64,000 nt of DNA from Topomyia yanbarensis (Eukaryota > Arthropoda > Insecta > Diptera > Culicidae): positions 1 through 64,000 of the forward strand of contig NW_026683351.1 in assembly GCF_030247195.1 (NCBI RefSeq), in the 5' to 3' direction. The translations under genes and the position numbers were made by a program. Of this stretch, positions 21,860 through 34,164 are shown piece after piece (within the stretch, counting starts at the first letter, position 1; every line of letters begins with the position of its first letter). A model generated the notes under the pieces. The model did no database searches, was not told where the DNA came from, and worked only from the letters and a program-made list of their open reading frames with translations.

Positions 21860-22171
21860 GGATGCGTTACGTACACTTTGAACCTTAATAACTTTTCTCC
21901 TACTAAAGGAATTACTAATATTGTTTCATAAATCGAAAGGAAAACGTTCAACGCTTGCTATTGATACCTTGTTTGCTATGTAAAACTTGTTTAAAAAGTT
22001 CAAAAACTACTTTTAATGCGAATCAACATTAATGCTAGAACCTATAAATATGGGTGTCACAGTTTTTCTTAAAGCCAGACGTGTCTAAGCCACAGAGCAG
22101 AACACACGTACGTGTGCTGCTCAACGAGAAGCTGCATTTGGACTATCAACCAAATCATAGCTACTGCCTTA
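21860..22171 (+). promoter_or_regulatory. Histone-like promoter of the H3 pseudogene
   Basis: CTATAAATA at 22042-22050 is followed by a leader homologous to the one before the H1 pseudogene in type I elements (shared words include GTTCAACGCTTGCTA and TTCAAAAACTACTTT). It is a diverged paralogue of 4588-4870. The distal ACGAGCGAGA / GCGATAGTAGTG region of type I is not present here. Confidence 0.6.
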
Positions 22172-22437
22172 TTGCTGCCAACCAAGAACTGTCGTCGCCC
22201 TGCGTGAAATTCATCGCTCTCAGAAGTGGACAGAGTTACTAATTCACAAGCTGCTCTTCCAGTGCCTGGTCCGTGAGATTGCACAGCATTTCAAAACCGA
22301 TCTACTCTTCCGGAGCTCGGCCGTAATGGCCCTCTAAGAAGCCAGCGAGGCCTGCCTGGTTAGTTTGTTAGAAGATACCAATCTTTGCGCTATCCATACC
22401 AAGCGAATAATCATCATGCCGAGCGGGAAACGGCGAA
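22172..22437 (+). pseudogene. Histone H3 pseudogene
   Basis: This aligns with H3 from about codon 39 onward: [39 protein letters not shown], a stop, then [20 protein letters not shown]. The whole N-terminal tail is missing. A CAA codon has become TAA at 22335-22337, there are many replacements, and the last residues ([12 protein letters not shown]) are deleted. A histone-like stem-loop follows. An inverted copy lies at 33139-33404. It cannot encode a working H3. Confidence 0.88.
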
Positions 22438-22455
22438 ATAATATTCACAACAAAC

Positions 22456-22471
22456 GGTTCTAATTAGGACC
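22456..22471 (+). terminator. H3-pseudogene stem-loop remnant
   Basis: GGTTCTAATTAGGACC keeps a 6-bp stem with one T:G pair but has an AATT loop instead of TTTC. The preceding CAAAC and following CACAAAA resemble the native H3 context at 10171-10196. Confidence 0.75.
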
Positions 22472-22795
22472 ACAAAATCGTTCTCAGAAGAATTACAATT
22501 GAAATTTCCATTTCGTGCTATGGAAAATAACTTCCCTCTTATCGGGTTAGTTATTTTCTATAATAATATCCGAAAAATGTACGATAAAACTAATAAACTG
22601 ACCAAGTTTATTGAAGTTGCCGATTTGTTTTCCAACGTCAATTATTTGCGCTGTGTTGTACGGAACAAACAGATTTTTGCGCGATTCGTTGGGAAATAAT
22701 CAAAACAATTGTGTAGTAGATTCCGTAGATTTTACCGTAAATTTTGATAGATTTTGTAAAAGCATTAATTAGCCTGCTTTGATTGGTGGTTTTTG
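22472..22795 (+). other. Type II internal spacer between H3 pseudogene and array
   Basis: AT-rich DNA of unknown origin with one 66-codon ORF lacking family features. An inverted copy lies at about 32781-33104. Confidence 0.5.
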
Positions 22796-25027
22796 ATAAT
22801 CTTTCAAGAACATTAGTAAATGTGGCAACCCTGCTACTAAGCGAAAGCTACACCAAAAAGAATGATGAAAATATTTCCATTTGTCGCACAAAAGGATGGA
22901 CTTCCATCTGCACTAAGAAGTTTATAAAAGAGATCGCATTGCGATATACAATGCTCATTCGATGTGAGCTGCGAAAGGGGAATGTTCGTGTATGTACGCA
23001 GCAGAAGCGAGTTCGGGCAAGGTTCGAATCGTTAGAAAGGATTCTCGTCTGGTATCACCAAAAATAGTTATCTGCAAACCGTTATTTTTAGGATGAAAAC
23101 ATAATGGAGAAAGAATTGAATTAGAAAGTTCCATTTAACAACTTGCATTGAGTTTGCGCCTGCCAAGTCTGCTGTACTTTATCAGTGACACATATAAACC
23201 AATGTTTACCGAATTAATCTACAAACTACTAAGCGAAAGCCACACCAAAAAGAATGATGAAAATATTTCCATTTGTCGCACAAAAGGATGGACTTCCATC
23301 TGCACTAAGAAGTTTATAAAAGAGATCGCATTGCGATATACAATGCTCATTCGGTGTGAGCTGCGAAAGGGGAATGTTCGTGTATGTACGCAGCAGAAGC
23401 GAATTCGGGCAAGGTTCGAATCGTTAGAAAGGCTTTTCGTCTGGTATCACCAAAAATAGTTATCTGCAAACCGTTCTTTTTAGGATGAAAACATAATGGA
23501 GAAAGAATTGAATTATAAAGTTCCATTTAATAACTTGGATTGAGTTTGCGCCTGTCAAGTCTGCTGTACTTTATCAGTGACACATATAAACCAATGTTTA
23601 TCGAATTAATCTACAAACCCGTAGGTTTTCGCAAATCTTTCAAGAACATTAGTGAATGTGGCAACCCTGCTACTAAGCGAAAGCCACACCAAAAAGAATG
23701 ATGAAAATATTTCCATTTGTCGCACAAAAGGATGGACTTCCATCTGCACTAAGAAGTTTATAAAAGAGATCGCATTGCGATATACAATGCTCATTCGATG
23801 TGAGCTGCGAAAGGGGAATGTTCGTGTATGTACGCAGCAGAAGCGAATTCGGGCAAGGTTCGAATCGTTAGAAAGGCTTTTCGTCTGGTATCACCAAAAA
23901 TAGTTATCTGCAAACCGTTCTTTTTAGGATGAAAACATAATGGAGAAAGAATTGAATTATAAAGTTCCATTTAATAACTTGGATTGAGTTTGCGCCTGTC
24001 AAGTCTGCTGTACTTTATCAGTGACACATATAAACCAATGTTTATCGAATTAATCTACAAACCCGTAGGTTTTCGCAAATCTTTCAAGAACATTAGTGAA
24101 TGTGGCAACCCTGCTACTAAGCGAAAGCCACACCAAAAAGAATGATGAAAATATTTTCATTTGTCGCACAAAAGGATGGACTTCCATCTGCACTAAGAAG
24201 TTTATAAAAGAGATCGCATTGCGATATACAATGCTCATTCGATGAGAGCTGCGAAAGGGGAATGTTCGTGTATGTACGCAGCAGAAGCGAGTTCGGGCAA
24301 GGTTCGAATCGTTAGAAAGGATTCTCGTCTGGTATCACCAAAAATAGTTATCTGCAAACCGTTCTTTTTAGGATGAAAACATAATGGAGAAAGAATTGAA
24401 TTATAAAGTTCCATTTAATAACTTGGATTGAGTTTGCGCCTGTCAAGTCTGCTGTACTTTATCAGTGACACATATAAACCAATGTTTATCGAATTAATCT
24501 ACAAACCCGTAGGTTTTCGCAAATCTTTCAAGAACATTAGTGAATGTGGCAACCCTGCTACTAAGCGAAAGCCACACCAAAAAGAATGATGAAAATATTT
24601 CCATTTGTCGCATAAAAGGATGGACTTCCATCTGCACTAAGAAGTTTATAAAAGAGATCGCATTGCGATATACAATGCTCATTCGGTGTGAGCTGCGAAA
24701 GGGGAATGTTCGTGTATGTACGCAGCAGAAGCGAATTCGGGCAAGGTTCGAATCGTTAGAAAGGCTTTTCGTCTGGTATCACCAAAAATAGTTATCTGCA
24801 AACCGTTCTTTTTAGGATGAAAACATAATGGAGAAAGAATTGAATTATAAAGTTCCATTTAATAACTTGGATTGAGTTTGCGCCTGTCAAGTCTGCTGTA
24901 CTTTATCAGTGACACATATAAACCAATGTTTATCGAATTAATCTACAAACCCGTAGGTTTTCGCAAATCTTTCAAGAACATTAGTGAATGTGGCAACCCT
25001 GCTACTAAGCGAAAGCCACACCAAAAA
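22796..25027 (+). repeat. Family 2 tandem array, 444-bp units with histone-like stem-loops
   Basis: Five units before the nested type I element, with three more after it (34959-36250). Spacing is 444 bp for most units; one early unit is shorter. Each has the H1-tail-like segment GCTACTAAGCGAAAGCCAC, then CGTTCTTTTTAGGATG, which folds as a 6-bp stem with two wobble pairs and a TTTT loop, then GGAGAAAGAATTGAATTA as a U7-like element. The units are homologous to family 1 but well diverged. ORFs of 62-103 codons repeat with the unit and have no family signature. Confidence 0.72.
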
Positions 25028-25926
25028 GATGGGTGGGTAATGTCTAGGACATAACCGGAGTGTCGTGACTACTCGTTTGACTTGTAATTCAAATCGAATG
25101 ATACTCAATGAAATATGTGGGAATGTTTCAAGTTATTCTTTATAATAATTATGGTGGTTCTGAAAAGAACCTTTGTTGTTGGCGTCTGCGTTGATCGGGG
25201 ATGCGCTGGATTCTAAGCTCGTTGAGACATTCATTCATGAAATGAACAAATTTCATATTTTCTTGCTTTGAACTATCAATGTTAAAATCTCTCGAAACAA
25301 CCATCGGAATCTTTTCCGTACAGAAATGAACACGCTTAGCGAAAAACTAGGGGCGGGTAATGTCCGGGACATAACCGCGATGCTCATATTCTTAAAATTC
25401 TGCTTGTATCTCCTTCAAATGGCTAAATTTTGCGCATTAAGTTCGATTCACCGGGCTCAGCGAAATTTTCCTGGAGATCCCGTTCGTTAGTATATTCAGC
25501 AAAACAATTTTATTACCGAGTTCTCCGCGTTGAATACAGGTCAATAATTTCATATAATGATTTCAACATGCAGACAATGTACATGTATGACAGGTGGGAG
25601 TGTTCTGAAGTGGTTTTAGTGGAGGTAACAACATAAAATCATGTATTGGACATTTTACAATGATTCTCCTTAACCCTGCAAAACCACGTGGTTGGCAGCA
25701 GAGGGTTAAGTTGTTTGGAAGAGATGACAGTTAATATATGATAACTAAAAATATAAAATTGTTCTATAAATTGCAAAGTTATTGCCGCGTTGACCTGAAA
25801 ATTTGTCATTTCATTCATAAAGGAACAATCATTGAAATTATGTCAATTTATGCTTTGCAAGATTTGAAATAACTTCGAAGTGTGGTCACGACACCCCTGT
25901 TATGTCATATACATTACCAACCCATC

Positions 25927-26700
25927 TTTTTCCATTTTGCCTTTGTCCTAATAAGGACGGTTTGTGGATAACTATGTTGATACAAGACGGGAATCTTTTA
26001 AAACAATTCAAACCTTGCAGACGATTGTTTTTACTGCGTACATCCATACGATCTTTCCCCTTTCGCAGCTCACGCCGAATGAGCACACTTTTCATCAAGC
26101 TGTTCCTATTTATTGACTTTACAATGCAGATGGAAGGACGTCCTTTTGTTCGATAAATGAAAATATTTTCATCATTCGTTTTGGTGTAGCTTTCGCTTAG
26201 TGGCAGAGTTGCCACATTCACTGATTTTCTTGGAAGGATTTGCAAAAACCTTCGGGTTTGTAGATTGGAAAAACATTTTCTTATGATTCACTGGTAAAAG
26301 TACAGAATTACCAAGCGCAAACTTAATACTAGTTAATAAAAGAAACTTTCTAATTAAATTCTTTTTCCATTTTGCCTTTGTCCTAATAAGGACGGTTTGT
26401 GGATAACTATGTTGATTCAAGACGGGAATCTTTTAAAACAATTCAAACCTTGCCGACGATTGTTTTTACTGCGTACATCCGTACGATCTTTCCCCTTTCG
26501 TAGCTCACACCGAATGAGCACGGTTTTCATCATGGTGTTCCTTTTTATTGACTTTACAATGCAGATGGAAGGACGTCCTTTTGTTCGATAAATGAAAATA
26601 TTTTCATCATTCGTTTTGGTGTAGCTTTCGCTTAGTTGCCACATTCACTGATTTTCTTGGAAGGATTTGCAAAAACCTTCGGGTTTGTAGATTGGAAAAA
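25927..26700 (-). repeat. Family 1 array, left part in block 6
   Basis: Two stem-loop-bearing units interrupted at ATTGGAAAAA by II-b; the array resumes at 33775 with AAAACATTTTC. Confidence 0.7.
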
Positions 26701-26809
26701 CTAGGAGTGGGTAATGTCCGGGACATAACCGCGGTGTTGACGTAGGACTAAACTTGGGCATATCATATGACATTCATGGATAATTTGAACCAATGCACTT
26801 TTTGAATGA

Positions 26810-27696
26810 ATGTTTACGGAAATTTCATGTCGAATGAGATTGCCACATTCACTGATTTTCTAGGACTTGCAAAAACCTTCGGGTTTGTAGATTAATTTGA
26901 TAAACATTTGCTTATATGAATCACTGGTACATGTACAGAAGAATTGACAGGCGCAAACTCAATCCAAGTTATTAAATGGAACTTTCTAATTCAATTCTTT
27001 CTCCATTATGTTTTCATCCTAATAAGAACGGTTTGCAGATAACTATTTTTGGTGATACCAGACGAGAATCCTTTCTAACGATTCGAACCTTGCCCCCGAA
27101 TTCGCTTCTGCTGCGTATATACATGAACCCCTTTCGCAGCTCACATCGAATGAGCATTGTATATCGCAATGCGATCTCTTTTATAAACTTCTTAGTGCAG
27201 ATGGAAGTCCATCCTTTTGTGCGACAAATGGAAATATTTTCATCATTCTTTTTGGTGTGGCTTTCGCTTAGTAGCAGGGTTGCCACATTCTCTAATGTTC
27301 TTGAAAGATTTGCGAAAACCTACGGGTTTGTAGATTAATTCGATAAACATTGGTTTATATGTGTCACTGATAAAGTACAGCAGACTTGACAGGCGCAAAC
27401 TCAATCCAAGTTATTAAATGGAACTTTATAATTCAATTCTTTCTCCATTATGTTTTCATCCTAAAAAGAACGGTTTGCAGATAACTATTTTTGGTGATAC
27501 CAGACGAGAATCCTTTCTAACGATTCGAACCTTGCCCGAACTCGCTTCTGCTGCGTACATACACGAACATTCCCCTTTCGCAGCTCACATCGAATGAGCA
27601 TTGTATATCGCAATGCGATCTCTTTTATAAACTTCTTAGTGCAGATGGAAGTCCATCCTTTTGTGCGACAAATGGAAATATTTTCATCATTCTTTT
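26810..27696 (-). repeat. Family 2 array, 3' part of II-b
   Basis: Two stem-loop units plus a degenerate partial unit next to the II-b 3' end. It matches the sequence leading to 36398 in inverted orientation apart from the missing unit. Confidence 0.65.
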
Positions 27697-28488
27697 GTCG
27701 TGACTAACGACTTACCTTTCAATATAGGGGCCCCTTTTCAAAATTTCGGAAGAAAAATGATGTAAGATTTTGAACGCTTATATCTTTTGTTGTACTGAAT
27801 GGATTTAATCAATTTCTTCGGCATTTTGTCGAAAATATTTGTACCAATGTTGTATTAAATTTTGGAATATGTAGGATATTCATTATCAACGGAAAAATAG
27901 TGTTTTGAAAAATCTTTCGAAAACGTCTCGGAAAAGTGAAAATTTTCAGCCCATCCCGCACAGAGCCGTCAAAATGGTGCAGCAAATGAACAATAAAATA
28001 ATGAAAAGTTTATATAAAGGTCCACTACATGTTTGTTCCTATGATTATTCGTATTGGGTTGCTTGACGAGAGCAGTTGGTGGGGGAAAGCCGGGATATTA
28101 ATTTTGGTTAAGCCATTAGAAGTCGGACGGAAAGGAAAGGCTCATGCACGCCACGAGAACGAGCGAGAAAGCGATAGTAGTGCATATTAGCGAAAGCGTT
28201 ACGTACATTTTGAACGTTAATAACTTTTCTTCTACTAAACGGATTGCCAATCTTGTTTCATAAATCGGAAGGAAAACGTTCAACGCTTGCTACCGATACG
28301 TTGTTTGCTATATAAAATTTGTTTAAATAGTTCAAAAACTACTTTAAATGAGAATCAACATTAATGATAAAACCTATAAATAGGGGTGTCGCAGTTTTTC
28401 TCAAAACCAGACGTGTGTAAGACGCAGTGCATAACAGACGTGCGTGGTCGTGAGAAGCTGCATCGGACGACCAATCAAATCAGCTACC

Positions 28489-28626
28489 ATCGGAGAGAAG
28501 CAGAAAAACGTTGGTGGAGGTGGTGGCGGTGAGAAGGCCAAAAAGCCAAAGGCTAAGAAACGCAGTCACTGAAAAGCGGTAGTAACTGCCACTAAAAATG
28601 CCACCAAAACATCGAAGACTGCAAAG
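28489..28626 (+). pseudogene. Histone H1 C-terminal pseudogene, block 5
   Basis: Reads GGGGEKAKKPKAKK, then a stop and frameshift, then AVVTATKNATKTSK. It is the uninterrupted plus-strand version of the fragment at 4451-4587 and is followed directly by the family 1 array. Confidence 0.8.
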
Positions 28627-29649
28627 CGTACTCATTCGGTGTGAGCTGCGAAAGGGGAAAGATCGTATGGATGTACGCAGTAAAAACAATCGTCGGCAAG
28701 GTTTGAATTGTTTTAAAAGATTCCCGTCTTGTATCAACATAGTTATCCACAAACCGTCCTTATTAGGACGAATGCAAAATGGAAAAAGAATTTAATTAGA
28801 AAGTTTCTTTTATTAACTAGTATTAAGTTTGCGCTTGGTAATTCTGTACTTTTACCAGTGAATCATAAGAAAATGTTTTTCCAATCTACAAACCCGAAGG
28901 TTTTTGCAAATCCTTCCAAGAAAATCAGTGAATGTGGCAACTAAGCGAAAGCTACACCAAAACGAATGATGAAAATATTTTCATTTATCGAACAAAAGGA
29001 CGTCCTTCCATCTGCATTGTAAAGTCAATAAAAAGGAACACCATGATGAAAACCGTGCTCATTCGGTGTGAGCTACGAAAGGGGAAAGATCGTACGGATG
29101 TACGCAGTAAAAACAATCGTCGGCAAGGTTTGAATTGTTTTAAAAGATTCCCGTCTTGAATCAACATAGTTATCCACAAACCGTCCTTATTAGGACAAAG
29201 GCAAAATGGAAAAAGAATTTAATTAGAAAGTTTCTTTTATTAACTAGTATTAAGTTTGCGCTTGGTAATTCTGTACTTTTACCAGTGAATCATAAGAAAA
29301 TGTTTTTCCAATCTACAAACCCGAAGGTTTTTGCAAATCCTTCCAAGAAAATCAGTGAATGTGGCAACTCTGCCACTAAGCGAAAGCTACACCAAAACGA
29401 ATGATGAAAATATTTTCATTTATCGAACAAAAGGACGTCCTTCCATCTGCATTGTAAAGTCAATAAATAGGAACAGCTTGATGAAAAGTGTGCTCATTCG
29501 GCGTGAGCTGCGAAAGGGGAAAGATCGTATGGATGTACGCAGTAAAAACAATCGTCTGCAAGGTTTGAATTGTTTTAAAAGATTCCCGTCTTGTATCAAC
29601 ATAGTTATCCACAAACCGTCCTTATTAGGACAAAGGCAAAATGGAAAAA
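28627..29649 (+). repeat. Family 1 array, block 5
   Basis: Three stem-loops of CGTCCTTATTAGGACG or a near variant, each followed by the GAAAAAG purine element; the last unit runs into the 3' module. Confidence 0.75.
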
Positions 29650-30404
29650 GATGGGTTGGTAATGTATATGACATAACAGGGGTGTCGTGACCACACTTCG
29701 AAGTTATTTCAAATCTTGCAAAGCATAAATTGACATAATTTCAATGATTGTTCCTTTATGAATGAAATGACAAATTTTCAGGTCAACGCGGCAATAACTT
29801 TGCAATTTATAGAACAATTTTATATTTTTAGTTATCATATATTAACTGTCATCTCTTCCAAACAACTTAACCCTCTGCTGCCAACCACGTGGTTTTGCAG
29901 GGTTAAGGAGAATCATTGTAAAATGTCCAATACATGATTTTATGTTGTTACCTCCACTAAAACCACTTCAGAACACTCCCACCTGTCATACATGTACATT
30001 GTCTGCATGTTGAAATCATTATATGAAATTATTGACCTGTATTCAACGCGGAGAACTCGGTAATAAAATTGTTTTGCTGAATATACTAACGAACGGGATC
30101 TCCAGGAAAATTTCGCTGAGCCCGGTGAATCGAACTTAATGCGCAAAATTTAGCCATTTGAAGGAGATACAAGCAGAATTTTAAGAATATGAGCATCGCG
30201 GTTATGTCCCGGACATTACCCGCCCCTAGTTTTTCGCTAAGCGTGTTCATTTCTGTACGGAAAAGATTCCGATGGTTGTTTCGAGAGATTTTAACATTGA
30301 TAGTTCAAAGCAAGAAAATATGAAATTTGTTCATTTCATGAATGAATGTCTCAACGAGCTTAGAATCCAGCGCATCCCCGATCAACGCAGACGCCAACAA
30401 CAAA

Positions 30405-30420
30405 GGTTCTTTTCAGAACC
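30405..30420 (+). terminator. Orphan histone stem-loop in type I 3' module, block 5
   Basis: GGTTCTTTTCAGAACC followed by ACCA matches the consensus exactly, with AAAGAATAACTTG downstream. The upstream sequence shows no confident histone homology. Confidence 0.75.
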
Positions 30421-30548
30421 ACCATAATTATTATAAAGAATAACTTGAAACATTCCCACATATTTCATTGAGTATCATTCGATTTGAATTACAAGTCAAA
30501 CGAGTAGTCACGACACTCCGGTTATGTCCTAGACATTACCCACCCATC

Positions 30549-32780
30549 TTTTTGGTGTGGCTTTCGCTTAGTAGCAGGGTTGCCACATTCACTAATGTTC
30601 TTGAAAGATTTGCGAAAACCTACGGGTTTGTAGATTAATTCGATAAACATTGGTTTATATGTGTCACTGATAAAGTACAGCAGACTTGACAGGCGCAAAC
30701 TCAATCCAAGTTATTAAATGGAACTTTATAATTCAATTCTTTCTCCATTATGTTTTCATCCTAAAAAGAACGGTTTGCAGATAACTATTTTTGGTGATAC
30801 CAGACGAAAAGCCTTTCTAACGATTCGAACCTTGCCCGAATTCGCTTCTGCTGCGTACATACACGAACATTCCCCTTTCGCAGCTCACACCGAATGAGCA
30901 TTGTATATCGCAATGCGATCTCTTTTATAAACTTCTTAGTGCAGATGGAAGTCCATCCTTTTATGCGACAAATGGAAATATTTTCATCATTCTTTTTGGT
31001 GTGGCTTTCGCTTAGTAGCAGGGTTGCCACATTCACTAATGTTCTTGAAAGATTTGCGAAAACCTACGGGTTTGTAGATTAATTCGATAAACATTGGTTT
31101 ATATGTGTCACTGATAAAGTACAGCAGACTTGACAGGCGCAAACTCAATCCAAGTTATTAAATGGAACTTTATAATTCAATTCTTTCTCCATTATGTTTT
31201 CATCCTAAAAAGAACGGTTTGCAGATAACTATTTTTGGTGATACCAGACGAGAATCCTTTCTAACGATTCGAACCTTGCCCGAACTCGCTTCTGCTGCGT
31301 ACATACACGAACATTCCCCTTTCGCAGCTCTCATCGAATGAGCATTGTATATCGCAATGCGATCTCTTTTATAAACTTCTTAGTGCAGATGGAAGTCCAT
31401 CCTTTTGTGCGACAAATGAAAATATTTTCATCATTCTTTTTGGTGTGGCTTTCGCTTAGTAGCAGGGTTGCCACATTCACTAATGTTCTTGAAAGATTTG
31501 CGAAAACCTACGGGTTTGTAGATTAATTCGATAAACATTGGTTTATATGTGTCACTGATAAAGTACAGCAGACTTGACAGGCGCAAACTCAATCCAAGTT
31601 ATTAAATGGAACTTTATAATTCAATTCTTTCTCCATTATGTTTTCATCCTAAAAAGAACGGTTTGCAGATAACTATTTTTGGTGATACCAGACGAAAAGC
31701 CTTTCTAACGATTCGAACCTTGCCCGAATTCGCTTCTGCTGCGTACATACACGAACATTCCCCTTTCGCAGCTCACATCGAATGAGCATTGTATATCGCA
31801 ATGCGATCTCTTTTATAAACTTCTTAGTGCAGATGGAAGTCCATCCTTTTGTGCGACAAATGGAAATATTTTCATCATTCTTTTTGGTGTGGCTTTCGCT
31901 TAGTAGCAGGGTTGCCACATTCACTAATGTTCTTGAAAGATTTGCGAAAACCTACGGGTTTGTAGATTAATTCGATAAACATTGGTTTATATGTGTCACT
32001 GATAAAGTACAGCAGACTTGACAGGCGCAAACTCAATCCAAGTTATTAAATGGAACTTTATAATTCAATTCTTTCTCCATTATGTTTTCATCCTAAAAAG
32101 AACGGTTTGCAGATAACTATTTTTGGTGATACCAGACGAAAAGCCTTTCTAACGATTCGAACCTTGCCCGAATTCGCTTCTGCTGCGTACATACACGAAC
32201 ATTCCCCTTTCGCAGCTCACACCGAATGAGCATTGTATATCGCAATGCGATCTCTTTTATAAACTTCTTAGTGCAGATGGAAGTCCATCCTTTTGTGCGA
32301 CAAATGGAAATATTTTCATCATTCTTTTTGGTGTGGCTTTCGCTTAGTAGTTTGTAGATTAATTCGGTAAACATTGGTTTATATGTGTCACTGATAAAGT
32401 ACAGCAGACTTGGCAGGCGCAAACTCAATGCAAGTTGTTAAATGGAACTTTCTAATTCAATTCTTTCTCCATTATGTTTTCATCCTAAAAATAACGGTTT
32501 GCAGATAACTATTTTTGGTGATACCAGACGAGAATCCTTTCTAACGATTCGAACCTTGCCCGAACTCGCTTCTGCTGCGTACATACACGAACATTCCCCT
32601 TTCGCAGCTCACATCGAATGAGCATTGTATATCGCAATGCGATCTCTTTTATAAACTTCTTAGTGCAGATGGAAGTCCATCCTTTTGTGCGACAAATGGA
32701 AATATTTTCATCATTCTTTTTGGTGTAGCTTTCGCTTAGTAGCAGGGTTGCCACATTTACTAATGTTCTTGAAAGATTAT
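30549..32780 (-). repeat. Family 2 array, 5' part of II-b
   Basis: Inverted copy of 22796-25027 with five stem-loop units. Confidence 0.7.
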
Positions 32781-33138
32781 CAAAAACCACCAATCAAAGC
32801 AGGCTAATTAATGCTTTTACAAAATCTATCAAAATTTACGGTAAAATCTACGGAATCTACTACACAATTGTTTTGATTATTTCCCAACGAATCGCGCAAA
32901 AATCTGTTTGTTCCGTACAACACAGCGCAAATAATTGACGTTGGAAAACAAATCGGCAACTTCAATAAACTTGGTCAGTTTATTAGTTTTATCGTACATT
33001 TTTCGGATATTATTATAGAAAATAACTAACCCGATAAGAGGGAAGTTATTTTCCATAGCACGAAATGGAAATTTCAATTGTAATTCTTCTGAGAACGATT
33101 TTGTGGTCCTAATTAGAACCGTTTGTTGTGAATATTAT

Positions 33139-33404
33139 TTCGCCGTTTCCCGCTCGGCATGATGATTATTCGCTTGGTATGGATAGCGCAAAGATTGGTA
33201 TCTTCTAACAAACTAACCAGGCAGGCCTCGCTGGCTTCTTAGAGGGCCATTACGGCCGAGCTCCGGAAGAGTAGATCGGTTTTGAAATGCTGTGCAATCT
33301 CACGGACCAGGCACTGGAAGAGCAGCTTGTGAATTAGTAACTCTGTCCACTTCTGAGAGCGATGAATTTCACGCAGGGCGACGACAGTTCTTGGTTGGCA
33401 GCAA
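33139..33404 (-). pseudogene. Histone H3 pseudogene, inverted copy
   Basis: Mirror of 22172-22437 in II-b, with the same missing N-terminus, premature stop and C-terminal deletion. Its stem-loop remnant is at 33105-33120. Confidence 0.85.
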
Positions 33405-33774
33405 TAAGGCAGTAGCTATGATTTGGTTGATAGTCCAAATGCAGCTTCTCGTTGAGCAGCACACGTACGTGTGTTCTGCTCTGTGGCTTAGACACGTCTG
33501 GCTTTAAGAAAAACTGTGACACCCATATTTATAGGTTCTAGCATTAATGTTGATTCGCATTAAAAGTAGTTTTTGAACTTTTTAAACAAGTTTTACATAG
33601 CAAACAAGGTATCAATAGCAAGCGTTGAACGTTTTCCTTTCGATTTATGAAACAATATTAGTAATTCCTTTAGTAGGAGAAAAGTTATTAAGGTTCAAAG
33701 TGTACGTAACGCATCCGTTTTGAAAATTTTGAAATGACACCCAGTATAGTAAAGAAAGACGTAAGTCCTACGTC

Positions 33775-34027
33775 AAAACATTTTCTTATGATTCACTGGT
33801 AAAAGTACAGAATTACCAAGCGCAAACTTAATACTAGTTAATAAAAGAAACTTTCTAATTAAATTCTTTTTCCATTTTGCATTCGTCCTAATAAGGACGG
33901 TTTGTGGATAACTATGTTGATACAAGACGGGAATCTTTTAAAACAATTCAAACCTTGCCGACGATTGTTTTTACTGCGTACATCCATACGATCTTTCCCC
34001 TTTCGCAGCTCACACCGAATGAGTACG
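33775..34027 (-). repeat. Family 1 array, right part in block 6
   Basis: Continues the unit interrupted at 26700 and contains one stem-loop before the H1 pseudogene. Confidence 0.65.
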
Positions 34028-34164
34028 CTTTGCAGTCTTCGATGTTTTGGTGGCATTTTTAGTGGCAGTTACTACCGCTTTTTCAGTGACTGCGTTTCTT
34101 AGCCTTTGGCTTTTTGGCCTTCTCACCGCCACCACCTCCACCAACGTTTTTCTGCTTCTCTCCG
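34028..34164 (-). pseudogene. Histone H1 C-terminal pseudogene, block 6
   Basis: Same fragment as 4451-4587, uninterrupted. The TATA-bearing promoter and the element A empty site (near 34615) follow in the 5' direction. Confidence 0.78.

Larger units (their letters stand above)
27697..30548 (+). mobile_element. Type I element, innermost copy (block 5)
   Basis: A compact 2852-bp copy, useful as a reference because nothing interrupts it. It has the 5' hairpin GTCGTGACTAACGAC (27697-27711), the 5' module with GTTTATATAAAGG near 28008, the empty target site of element A (near 28040), the promoter with CTATAAATAG (near 28374), the H1 pseudogene (28489-28626), an array with three stem-loops (28627-29649), the 3' module (29650-30548) and a 3' hairpin (30520-30540) ending CACCCATC. 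It is flanked by T-runs of a family 2 unit. Confidence 0.65.
26701..33774 (-). mobile_element. Type II Helentron-like element, inverted copy (II-b)
   Basis: On the minus strand it starts with the hairpin GACGTAGGACTTACGTC (ends at 33774) and ends with the 3' hairpin and CTAG at 26701-26704. It inserted into an A-run of a family 1 unit. It contains an H3 pseudogene and a family 2 array interrupted by a type I element at 27697-30548, at the same array position as block 6 in II-a. II-b therefore appears to be a copy of an element that already carried the type I insertion. It has one fewer 444-bp unit than II-a on the 3' side. Confidence 0.6.

Noticed and set aside
22783..24791. ORFs of 62-103 codons in the family 2 arrays
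   Set aside because: Same reasons; they begin and end at different places in different units and lack any recognisable domain.
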